From Synchiropus splendidus (lineage: Eukaryota; Chordata; Actinopteri; Syngnathiformes; Callionymidae): DNA of 64,000 bases. Positions 27,301 to 43,121 of this stretch are shown piece after piece. A model generated the notes under the pieces. That model made no database searches, was not told where the DNA came from, and saw only the letters and a list, made by a program, of their open reading frames with translations. The DNA lies in contig NC_071334.1 in assembly GCF_027744825.2 (NCBI RefSeq), positions 61,691,937 to 61,755,936 on the forward strand, in the 5' to 3' direction. Every line of letters begins with the position of its first letter. Position 1 is the stretch's first letter. The translations under genes were made by a program, and so were the position numbers.

Positions 27301-30212
27301 AACTGATCCCCGAAACTTGCATCTCTCTTATTTACTCAGATACAATGTATTTTGTCCTGCATTTTCTTGCTCCATTTCTCTCCAGCTTGTACTGCCACCA
27401 TTCATGTCCAGGACACACCCCTCAGTATATCAGAAAATATGGCTGAAAAGGTGCTGAAACCTGTTGGACCCACACCTACCTGAATGCTAGAACACCAGCA
27501 CACGCCTGAACGCCATCCCCATTCCATCAGACGGCAGCATTTAGCCATTAAGCATTCAGCTTTCACTCAAACAGCTGGGCGCAGGCAACGTTGACCCCAC
27601 CTCTCACCCACAATCGCAGACTTAAAAGTCTGTGTTGGTGTCGGACCACCGACTGCCCGGCAGATGAAAGGCAGTGCCAACTTTGATGTCCATTTTTAGA
27701 CTGACGCGGGGAAACGGCATAGCTTTTGGTTTTCACGTTTGATTGATCGATCAGTGAAAATGGAAATGGTAGTCTGCACTTGTGTCCGCAAGGAGGTTCA
27801 GTGTCAAATCAGCATGCCAGAGATTTTGTCGCTCTGGGTGTTCGAACTCAAATGTGACAGTCTATCAAACTGAGGGGATGTTCGAGCAGAATTCAAGCAT
27901 GCAAGCCTTAATAATTGTTGTGACATTTTACCGGAAGTGTATACAAAACTGAAACACACTGTGAGACCAACTCCTTTTTTTTGCAAATGCAGTGTTCAAA
28001 ATATTCTTTTTAACACCATGTATGGTAACGTCTTTAATTTTGAAACAGGAATGTCCACTAAAACAAGGTACCCATTCATTACCGTGTGAAAAATGATCCG
28101 TATTAAACAAGCAGCTTTCTACTTCATCCAGCAGAGTAATTTTTTTTCTCACCATTGATTAGGCCTCTGGCAACTGGAGTCAGATTTATTCCCCTATTAA
28201 GGGCTACTAATGCCTGATCAGGACAGATTAAAGGTCTCCCACTGCCGGCAGCAAGGCCATCATTTAGAGCCTTTCATTAGGACTTCATGGCTGAAGCAAC
28301 ATCATTAGCCTAAAGACAGGGGGCCCGACCCGCTCGGCAGCACAACACTGCTGCTGGCTTCTGGTCCACATGGAGGATGATACAATTCCTTATGTCTCCC
28401 AGGATGTGTGAATTCAAAAAGACGAGGAATATTGAGTTTTATAAGGGTAGGAATTTTCATCAGAAGCTGAAGCTGTAGTATTGCTATATTTGACTGGCAA
28501 TATAAGTTCCATGATTCTCTTCTTCATGAACAACAACGTCCCCAGATGTACTGCAACAGCAGAATGGCACAAGCATCACAGAGTCCTGTTTAAACTGAGC
28601 TATACGCTACGCATGACTGAGCAGATGCCAAATAAGTTGCATGTAGCTAGCTAGCTTAGCAACAGGGCCGGCGCCTTCTGGTGACATCGTGCTACACAGT
28701 TTTGTGGAGGGACTTTTTACATTTTCATTATTAAATAACACTTAAAATTTATGATTTGATAGATTTTTTTTTTTACATTATAGTTTCCGCCAACAAAAAC
28801 ATTCACCTGGTGAATGAGAAACGTGTCACTTGCTGATGACATCACGCTGCGTATGCTTTATAGTCAACAATGAAATGCTGAAGAAGGAGTTCCTCAAGGC
28901 CCGTGAGGCCACAGTAAAGTCATTTGCCCCTTCAGAAAGTAGAACAAAAGGCATCATTGAGTCGTGTTATTCCGTCATCGTGGACCAGGAAGAACTATAG
29001 TGTGAGTTTCAGCATGGTTTGGTTCACTTTCTTGCACTAGTCTGTTCTTACTCAGAGTAAAGTTACTTGTAGAACATGATGATGAAAGTTAAAAGCCTTG
29101 AAAGTGCACGGTTGCTTAGATAGTTCCATTCATTGTCCAGGCTGTTTTTGCTTATGCGTTGCTGCTGACCCAATGGTATGATGCTAACATCATGTACAAC
29201 AATGCGCCGGCTGTCAAGTTCAAAACAACGGCAAAAGCTGCTACATAAACTTCCTTCAGCGGCAGATGAAGTGGATTTTTGGCAGTGGTCCCCACTGTCA
29301 CATGGCCAGCATCACATCATCCAAACGCAGAAATGAGTCGATTTAAGAACACAAACAAGGTGCTTGAATTAACATGGAAATAAAATGTAGCTACGGATGA
29401 ATGGCTTCAAACGGGGTGTGCCGTAGAACAATGAGTCACGTATTTCAGCATCCGAACTTGGTGTGAAAAGGCCATCTTTGGTCTTTACAGAGGATGCACA
29501 CGACATTTCTATATGATGGGGTTGATTGCCAATGGATTGCGCCTCACTGATCTTCTGCGCCCTTCCTTATCCTTCACAGTCCCATAGGGGCATCTCAGAC
29601 CAAACACAAACAGTTACACAGATGCACAATTACAACAAGCACAGAATCCACTCTGGTTGCTAGGCGACACTATCTGATCCTTGATTTTTATCCAGCTGCG
29701 TCAGCATGGGATGCGAGAATGAGCAGGAACGCTTGAACTTACACAGTGGCAGATTGAACAAAACATTCTGACACGGACTCGTCGTGCAGGGCGAGTCACG
29801 ACGGAGTACAGATGCGCAGACGGAGATGTGCTGGACATCATTCACAAGCGATGTCTTCTGTGTGGACTCCTGCCTCCACGCATTAATGAGTCAGCTTTGT
29901 GTCGATGTGGGAGATTATGTAAAACACCAACGATGCCCAGCTATTCAGGAACTGACAACAAATCAATCGTCACTTATGAAAATGACAGCCACTTATCTTC
30001 CCTTCATGGCAGCTCAACACAAACAAAGTGCAAGGTGCGTGGGGCCACACGCACCCTTTGCCTGTATTCATGTGGTCCTGAGTAATGTTCATGTAATGGG
30101 TCATTTTAGCATTTGTTTTGTCCCTCAAACTAAATGAATAAAAGATAAAGAAAATTCATGTAATAAATTGCCTTTTTTTAAAATCATATTCACATTTTAT
30201 GTCAATCTGTCA

Positions 30213-30222
30213 TTATATATAT

Positions 30223-30296
<74 letters not shown>
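30213..30296. repeat. (AT)n microsatellite
   Basis: About 80 nt of at dinucleotides, interrupted once by acatacat near its left end. Confidence 0.95.
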
Positions 30297-30297
<1 letters not shown>

Positions 30298-31017
30298 GTG
30301 AAATAATATGTGTTATGACACACCCTTTACCCTATTTTCTGATACTTAAATACACACAAATACATTTTCATTTTAGAATCTTTTTCCTCTGTGCTTCCGT
30401 CTTGTGGCTTGAGGGCCCCACACATTCATCAAAGGAAAGAATGTGGCCCCTTAGGAAATGTAACTGCCCACCAATGTTATTTGGGCTTGTTTCAGGTTTG
30501 TTTGTTAGCCAGGTTACTTTTGAGAAGAAATATTGTTGCTCCAGCCTCACCATGCTATTCGCATAACTCCATGTGCAGAAAAGCGTCCATTAAGTTTGAA
30601 CTGACTGGGCTTCTTTTATTGACATTTCTGACATTATTGTTATTATTATTATTGGAATATATTCATTTCAGCTACAACAGTGTTGTTTGTTCTTGCTGTG
30701 TTCTATATTTAATAATGAATATGAATGAATAAACAATTTATTGCGTTTTACGTTTTATATGCGTTTTACGTTTCCAGAAAATGTCTTTGACACCTGTTCT
30801 CATGGGGGTTTTTTTGGACTCAGATAACCATATAGACGGTGGTCCTCAGTAGAACATCTGTGTGGCTGGTGCCACCCTCCCGCGATCAGATGTTAAATCT
30901 TGACGCTCCAGCAGCAAGGAGTTGGTTCCACCAGTCTCTCAATCTCTTGCACACTCACACAAAAGAAACCACTCTGTCACTTATGACTGCTGCCCCAGCT
31001 GACACCCGCAGGACTCA

Positions 31018-35772
<4,755 letters not shown>

Positions 35773-36309
35773 CCTGGAAACGCACAGACGCGAAAGGGCA
35801 GATCCAAAGTGGGTTCAGTGGAGATGAAGGGCAGACGCATCACAGCCGAAACTCTTCATCCGTGGAGGAGAATAGAGCAGCATTTCCTATCTCCGTCCGC
35901 CCATTCCACAAGTTTGGAGAGAGAAATCCATTCAGCAGGAGCTCAGTCCGTCCAGCGCAGCGTCATGTCCGCACACCAGTTGAACCGTCCGAAAGAGAAC
36001 ATCTGTGCCTTCAAAACAACGGCGCGTCAGTGTTCCCCAGCGGGCAGCCACGATGGATCAGAAACATCCAGCGTGAGCCGCGGTCCTGCTGTGCGCGTGA
36101 TGTTCTCTGCTGGGGGCTGAACCTTCACACACGCTCCTCGGTGAAAGAAGGAGGCGAGCACGTGACGCGATTGGACCAATCGCCGATTGGAGCGCACACA
36201 CCTGCTGCTGCGAAACTCCGAAAAATCCCTCAACAGCAAAGCTGATTTCGGCGTTTTAATCGAGCATGGGGTTGTGTGTTCAGCTTTGTAGTGCGCTGTG
36301 AACATATTC

Positions 36310-36650
36310 ATGTATCGGAAAATACATCTTAATAAGCGTGATTTGTCTTTCTTTATTTCCCTTTGCCGCAGCAAAGTCCGCTTCCTCCACCGTCGCACGT
36401 CTTCATTGACTACATCTACAGACCTCACTGCTGTCTTCCTCCTCTCCTTTACTCCGACACCTCCATCCACAGTATGTTCCCTGCTGCTCCTCTCCATGTG
36501 TCCAAGCCATCTGAGTCTTCCCAAACTCATTCTCCAAACTCTCCCCCTTCTTGTCTCTTTTTGACTGTAAAAAACGGCCCTCCTTGCTGCTTCTCTTCTG
36601 TGACAGATCAGCTGTTCAACCATGCCTGCACTCTCCTCTTTGCCCCCCTT
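36310..36650 (-). mobile_element. RTE-type LINE fragment upstream of cacna1b
   Basis: The minus strand reads ESAGMVEQLICHRREAAR, then GRLRWLGHMERSSREHTVDG and VNEDVRRW, the C-terminal signature of RTE elements. An internal deletion seems to have joined two parts. Its lower edge lies close to the cacna1b promoter region. Confidence 0.7.
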
Positions 36651-37854
36651 GATTCCCATCCATTCCACTGCATGGATTATCTTAAATTCTCATGGGTTTC
36701 CACTACCTCTTGACTGTCTTCCACCTGGTTTATACTGCTGACCTTCATTTATCGTCTCTCAGCTCATAACACCATCATTCACTTTTTTGCCCATGTTACA
36801 GTAAATAGCACATGCATTGCTGTGGAAATATGATGTGTTATGAATGTTCTAAATGATCATGAACACACTTCACATGTATGTTTTCGATTATTCCGTCTAC
36901 AAGTTCACACAGACGCACGTATGAAAACAGAACCAAATTGCTCTAAAAAACAATTGACAATTGAGTCTGAAACGCTTTGTGCCACAGTAAATATATTTAG
37001 AATTGAATGTGTGCAATTTGTAGAGGAAAAGATAAAATTTTATTCATTTATTTTAAGCAATCTGAGTCATGAAACCTGAGAGCGATGTTTTGAATGTTGA
37101 TGCCAACAGTGTGTGAACAGGTTACTGCTGTGACTGTTGTGACAAGGAGCATATTCCATCCTTGTCAACAACACAAACCTCAGGCGGATACATTAAAGCA
37201 GGGTACACTCATAAGGGTTTTCAAATTCTTAAGCCATTTTTTTTTTGTCAGAGAGGCTGCACATGAAAACAAAAGGCCTGCTGTTGATCGTTGTGCGTGG
37301 TGTGCAGCGATAGTCTCATCGCAGTTCACCACACACAAGTTTCTGCCTCATCACTGAGCAAAAAGCGTGTTCTCCATGACAGAAATCTCACAAGATCTCA
37401 AGCGATAAACCGCTGTAGAACCTCGCTGCAAGAGACTCATTGTTTATTGTGTTTGTTGTGCATTTTATGGTAGTTGCTAAAGTATATATCATTGTTTGTT
37501 CTGATGTTCATTTTCCTGGTGTTCCTACAGTGTCGCTGTAAACACCACGACAAGAGGAAAAACACATGCAGCATGGACGTGCACCAAATGATGGTGGGTT
37601 TATGTGGGGAGATTAAAATAATCATGATAATAATAATCATAATAATCATCATAATAGCTGAATGATTTCAAGCATTGCTTCCTTGTTTCTCTGTCAAATT
37701 GCTCAGTGGTTGAATCCATTCCGTTGCACATCACGGTTCAAGTCAGGAGCGATTGGATCTCCACGCGCACATAAAGATTTTTCATCTTAAAACGTCATGT
37801 TACTATCATAAAAAGATTAATCTTATAAGAGTCAAGATGATCAGAGATCCACAA

Positions 37855-38325
37855 TACAAACACGGATGTCTTCCATTTGTCCCACAGTGGGGAAATTCAA
37901 TGTGTCACAGCCACTACAAGCAAAGACACTCAGGCGTCAGAGACAACAAACAGCACACAGAGCAACACATAGCTTTCTCATTTTGCATATTTAGACAAAT
38001 GCTATGCTAAAAGATGATAATATATAAACATACTAAATAAGTTGATAATAAATTGTATAAATACATAGATAATAAACAAACAAATGACTGACAGTCCATC
38101 ACTCCCTTCAGATTTAACTGTTGTACAGCCTGACAGCACTGCGACTGAAGGTGCTGCCCAGTGTCCTCTGGGTGTCCTGGAGGGGGTGAGACAGGCTGGC
38201 CATCATGGATGCCACCTTGGCCACAGTCCTTCTGTCTCCAACCTCCTCCACTGAGTCCTGAGAGCAGTACCAGGACTGAGCTGGTCCTCCTCACCAGTCT
38301 GTCCAGCCTCAGAATGCTATCCACA
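37855..38325. repeat. Common teleost dispersed repeat
   Basis: It starts cttccatttgtcccacagtg and continues through an A/T-rich part to gttgtacagcctgacagcac, then cagtctgtccagcctc-type sequence. The tgtcccacagtggggaaatt start and the tgtacagcctgacagc middle recur together in many fish genomes in my memory. The superfamily is not certain. Confidence 0.55.
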
Positions 38326-38570
38326 AAGTGCTTAACATACAATCTGGGAACATATTAGAACAGTTTACAACTGTTTTTAATGGCCCAATTTTATTTTGTA
38401 TCTTTGTAAAACCATGTTGTTTCTTTCCCAGCCGGGCACATTGTCTTAGGTTGTACTGCAATTCTGCAATTCATAATGATCAGTGACACAAATAACCCAG
38501 AAGAGAAGGGTACATGTTCCCCAGCTGGAGGGACGCGTGGGTCACACGCTTCAAGAGGGGTCATGCCGCG

Positions 38571-38706
38571 GTGTGTGTGTGTGTGTGTGTGTGTGCAGGC
38601 TCCTGCCTCTCAGTGGAATAAGGGAAGAAAGAATGTGATAGAAGCAGGCCGATCTTCAATTAGAGCACACACACTCAGTCATGCACACACACACACACAC
38701 ACACAC
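38571..38706. repeat. Paired (GT)n and (CA)n microsatellites
   Basis: A gt run at 38571-38595 and an ac run at 38683-38706, about 90 nt apart. Being complementary, they could pair as a hairpin. Confidence 0.9.
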
Positions 38707-39089
38707 CTGCTTCCTCTTCTATTGAAGTCATTAACAGGCTGAAGTTTCTTCATTTGACCGTCGCGTCTCACTGATCACTATGGGTCAAATGATAATGCAT
38801 TTAAATAACAGATGAAGAAATAACAATAACATAATAAAAAGATGTTGCTTTTTTTATGTTATCTGGAAATTGCCACTACACAATGCTAAGTTATCCCTTT
38901 TTGTCTTGTTGGTGCGAGCCTCAGAAGGTGTGAGTCGTAAAGTATGGAAGAAGCACAGCGTTGGTGGAAAATCTTTCCGTTCAGCTCATCTGACTGTACA
39001 GCGGAACTGGCAGCGAGCGCAGCCAGGATGAGGCAAAAGAGACACTTAGTGGCGGAATGGGTGTACTGCAAGTAATAGATAATAAACCG

Positions 39090-39503
39090 AAATCATGAGA
39101 TTACGATACTATCTTGAAATAACGTGAAAAGTATCATGAAATAACTGCTTTTTATTTAAATAACGTGATAATTATCATGAAATAACGTGATATTATTTTG
39201 AAATAAGGTGATACTATCTTGACATAATGTGCTACTATATTGAAATAAGGTGATATTACATTGAAATAACGTGATTCGTATCATGAAATAACGTGATATT
39301 ATGTTGAAATAACGTGATAAATATCATGAAATAACGAGATACTAACATGAAATAAGGTGATACTAACGTGAAATAATGAGGTACTATAAGTATCGTTAAA
39401 TAACAAGATACTAACATGACATAACATGATAATTATCATGAAATAACGTGATATTATATTGAAATAACATGATACTATCTTGACATAGCGTGATACTACT
39501 GAA
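39090..39503. repeat. Minisatellite with 21-22 bp unit
   Basis: About 19 imperfect tandem copies of a unit close to atgaaataacgtgatactatc, with alternating attat, actat and actaa spacers. Variation between copies shows it is not a recent expansion. It is intergenic, 3.3 kb from the cacna1b start and 3.4 kb from the ehmt1 stop. Confidence 0.9.
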
Positions 39504-39889
39504 AAATATATTTACCTTGCAGGGAGCTCTGAACTTCTGTAGTAATCACTTTGGTTATCAAATTACAATCATGCTTTACTAAAATAGAGAGACAGAAATT
39601 ATATTGTTCTGTTTTCAAACTGATGTCTGTTCTGGTCCAGATGGTGCCGACAACGCTAAGTGATGAAATAGCTCACATCATGAACCAGTTCCCTAGGTGT
39701 TTGTGTGCATTCAGGTTCAATGGTTGCTCTGAATTCACTGACTGTTGCAGGTCACATTGCACAGACATTGTCTATCCCCATAAAAAGAAGTCTAGTGGTG
39801 TGAGCTGGTGTGAGCCAGCTACTAAAAGGTGTGTCCATTTTTTTTGGGACAGCCTGTATATGATGATGACATCGCAGCATGTGTCTCAC

Positions 39890-40681
39890 CTGGAGCACCT
39901 CTGTGCACTGTTCAGATCTTCATGCTTCGTGACAATTTGACATACGCCGTTGCTCCGCCTGGTTCTCTTGTCCTTCTGCTCCTCATTTGCCGTGACAGTA
40001 GGCTCCTCTTCCTCCTTGTCCTTTGCTGGCTCCTGGACTCGACGTCTTGGACTGGGCCTCCTATGGGGTGATGGAGCCCAATTGTCCTGATACTCCGCCC
40101 CCATGGTGAGCATCCGCCAGGAGCCAAAGGTGGCTGAGCGTACGGCTGAAGGAGAGCAGTAAAGTTGAAACACCTGCATGGTTCGAATGGTCTGCATGCT
40201 GCTCCGTGCTTTAGTTAACTGCTGCATGAGCAAGTGACTTGAGAGTGAAGTGGTGGACCATGACAAATAATCACAAATGAAGGAAGTCATGAGTGTCATG
40301 AAGATAGATGGTAAATAAACGGTAAATCCTATAGCCTTATAGATGCATGGAGCCATGATTGATGGTCCAAGCATCGTGTGAGTCAGTAGTGGGGAGATGG
40401 GAGCTGATAGCTGGAACGATTCGGTGATCAAATATAGATTAGTTCAGGAGGTCACCAGGTCAAGAGAGAATGGTTCCATCCATGCGTTGTGAAATACGTG
40501 GGTGAGTGATGACACTAAAGAAAGCCAGCTGAGCATTGTGATGGAGAAACTCACCATAAACCAGAGTGGAGCGTTTCTCCTCCCACCTGGAGCTGTGCGA
40601 CGCTCTTCTCTTCATCACCGATTCTCCTCGGCGCAACCATCCAACACTCTGATCTGCTCCGGACTTCAGAAGACTTCTCAT
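39890..40681 (-). CDS. Possible unrecognised two-exon gene, partial
   Basis: Exon A, 40681-40555, runs from ATG (MRSLLKSGADQSVGWLRRGE...) to TAT G before gtgagt. Exon B, 40145-39890, follows a pyrimidine-rich acceptor (tgctctccttcag) and continues in phase: AVRSATFGSWRMLTMGAEYQ, then a basic/acidic stretch with RRRVQEPAKDKEEEEPT, ending AG before gtgagac. Together they give about 127 residues with no stop. I do not recognise a family and see no transmembrane segment in this spliced form. It sits between ehmt1 and cacna1b on the same strand. Good splice signals could arise by chance, and no further exon was found. Confidence 0.3.
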
Positions 40682-40699
40682 GTTCTGGCCTCTTCCATC

Positions 40700-42014
40700 T
40701 CGGAATGCGGAAAGGCAGCTTCCTGTACTTCCTCTTGGGGAAGCTCACAGCCCATCCAACGAAATGTTTGTTCATTTCATTTGGGCCTGTTTTGGTTAAG
40801 CTCTCAGGAAGGCAGCAATCAGACCAGGAAGTTCTCTCTTTTCAGCTCATTCTGACTTCAGCCTACAGACATGTCAATAATAGGGAATGATAAGGAAAAT
40901 AGGAACAAGGGGCAGAAATCATAAGAGGCCATTTTCACTCTTTTCCTTGTCAATCTCAACATAAGACAAGATGAAATATTCGCTGCATTATATACAGTAT
41001 AACAATAGTGAATCCATGTGATATAATGGTCACAAACTTTGTCGCTGTTGTGTCCCATGTGTCCCAATTTAAATTTCCCCTCCAATAATATGGAGTTGGA
41101 AAAAAACGCTTTATTATACACTTTCTTATATGAAGACAATCACCGCAAATATTCCGTTACCTATAAGTAGTATTTAAAGCAGTAATTGAAAATGTATCGT
41201 TTTGCTGTCTGCCGAACATTCAGTCAAGAAAATCAACCTTCTCTATAGCCATTCATACAATAACAGGGAGTCTGTACGATAGCTAACGCTCATAGTTTCC
41301 ACAGATTAACGTTTTATATTGACAACGTTTTAAAATGTTAGGTCTGTTTTTCATGCCAAATAATGATTATCTGGGTGGTTGTGAGTGTTTTCCCCGGTGG
41401 ACAGCAGACCTCAAAGGGCTTGCTCAGTGTCAATCTGACAAGTGGAAAAGAAAGAAGTTCTGGTTCAACCTTGGAAAGAGACTGGAGAGTTCTCTCTATC
41501 GAAGCAGCCTGAGTTCATACAAGTTGAAGGGGAACCACAGTGCAAGGACGCTTTAAAGTGTTATGCAGAGAAGTCACGCTGACATTCTGAAAGCTGATAT
41601 TTCATCCCAGCATGTGAAGACTTCTGTACGGACTGGAGCCATAGAAGACGGCTGCAGGACGCGCCAGAACCGTTTGAAAGGCCTCTGGTGAACCGAGCAG
41701 CCGGAAAAGCATTGCAATTGCCCAAGTGCTGTGTGACGAACAGATAGGTGTTTGTAGTGTGTCGTTTAAGGTCTATCAAATCTGACGAACACTCGCCAGT
41801 CAAACATCTGATCTGATATTGTGAAGAAAACAGGCCAATGCTGAGGAATAACCAGAGATTAAAAAAAAAAGAGAGAGAAACATTGAGTTGAACTAGAAGG
41901 GTGGTCACTTGTTCACAGTTGAAACAAGGGGCTGAGCAAGATTCAGGGAGCCAAAGGTTACAAGACCTGCAGCATTAGTGAGGACGAGATACATCACAAT
42001 CCCAGTTGGGGCTG

Positions 42015-42069
<55 letters not shown>

Positions 42070-42169
42070 TGTGTGTAAAATGGTCTCGCTCAGGTCTATG
42101 TCTGTGTCTCTGTGTACCATCACCATCAAGACTGAAATGAGGCTTCGGTTTAAATGCATTAGTAGTAAA
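40700..42169. other. Intergenic, no gene seen
   Basis: Between the possible gene at 39890-40681 and the inferred ehmt1 3' end. Apart from the GT microsatellite I see nothing supported; the frame at 41335-41556 has no family resemblance. Confidence 0.5.
42017..42077. repeat. (GT)n microsatellite
   Basis: About 60 nt of gt with one at interruption, just beyond the inferred ehmt1 polyadenylation signal. Confidence 0.95.
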
Positions 42170-42937
42170 TTTATTGAAAAAGATACAACCAATCAGATGC
42201 ATCATTTACGCTTGAATACGCAGCAAAACATACAACAGGAAGTTTGTCATCCTGCCCATCCATTATTTACCTTTTTGCACAGACTTTGTCACAGACGTTT
42301 AAAAAGACAGGTGGCTTCTGTTGGCAACAGCGTCAAACTAAATCAACAAACCGACTACAGCACATTTACAAAAGTGGAGATTAAACTAAAGACTTTTATG
42401 TTCTCTTATAATACAAACTACTCCATGTGGATTGATAAAAAAAGTAAAAACCGTTATGAACATTTTGAGTCACAACCGTGTGTGACGTTGCACATGAAAC
42501 AAAACTAAAAACAAGTCAGTGTGGAGAAAACTATACTCAAGTAATTACGCTTCTTCTTCTCAAACATTCAACATCCTGCAGGGATAATAATAAAAAAAAA
42601 AATCACATGAAGTGAAAGCAAATGCTTTGATCGGAGTTTGTGGAATGTTTCGTTAAAAAAAAAAAAAGTTCAAGCAGCACCATGTCTGAGGGTGCCAGTC
42701 AAAATATGAAAGTTCCCCCTCAGCGAAATCCCGTAGTTTATAGTTCCAGAACTAGATTTGAAGAGGCAACACATCGTCAAAGTGACGCGGAAAACAGAGA
42801 GACATGGGGGCAGTAAAGTTCCTGTGACGTTGGATTGTGCATCCTCTTGATGTTGTTGCTGTGTGAACCTAAAAGTGTTGTCAAAATAGTCGGCGTTTGG
42901 CCAGAAGAGTGTGAGGGATGACGTGCAGAGTCAAAGG
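42170..42937 (-). other. ehmt1: Probable ehmt1 3' untranslated region
   Basis: No coding sequence is seen after the stop at 42938. The first canonical AATAAA on the minus strand that I noticed lies at 42175-42170, suggesting a 3' UTR of about 0.75 kb. It includes A-rich tracts near 42590 and 42655 (forward strand). Inferred from the signal only. Confidence 0.4.
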
Positions 42938-43121
42938 TTAGAGAGGGTTGCTGGACGAGCTGGTGTCAGGACCGGCCTGTTCTTGCACCGGCTGTTCCTC
43001 GGGCGTGCTGTCCGCCTGCAGCGACTCCTTGGCCGCGGACGAATACTTGCACCGAGAAGAACCACACTCGCAGCAGAACGTCTTACTTTTGACCTCCCAG
43101 AAATGGTCTCCATAGTTAAAC
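42938..43121 (-). CDS. ehmt1: ehmt1 exon 26, post-SET and stop
   Basis: 184 nt beginning [15 protein letters not shown], then the post-SET Cys residues (CCECGSSRC) and a Ser/Asn tail SSSSNPL before the stop; human ends AAAADPL. The FNYG tyrosine is the expected catalytic residue (human FDYG). Acceptor is cccatcag. Confidence 0.96.

Noticed and set aside
39090..39503. CRISPR-like array of short repeats
   Set aside because: Units are directly adjacent, about 21-22 bp, without unique spacers, in a vertebrate genome; it is a minisatellite.
39886..40431. 181-codon minus-strand frame with apparent membrane segments
   Set aside because: The N-terminal hydrophobic part precedes a strong acceptor at 40145 and looks like intron; only the part after it is kept as a possible exon.
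41978..42508. 176-codon plus frame starting with VCVCVC repeats
   Set aside because: It opens in a GT microsatellite and runs antisense to the ehmt1 3' UTR; no coding character.
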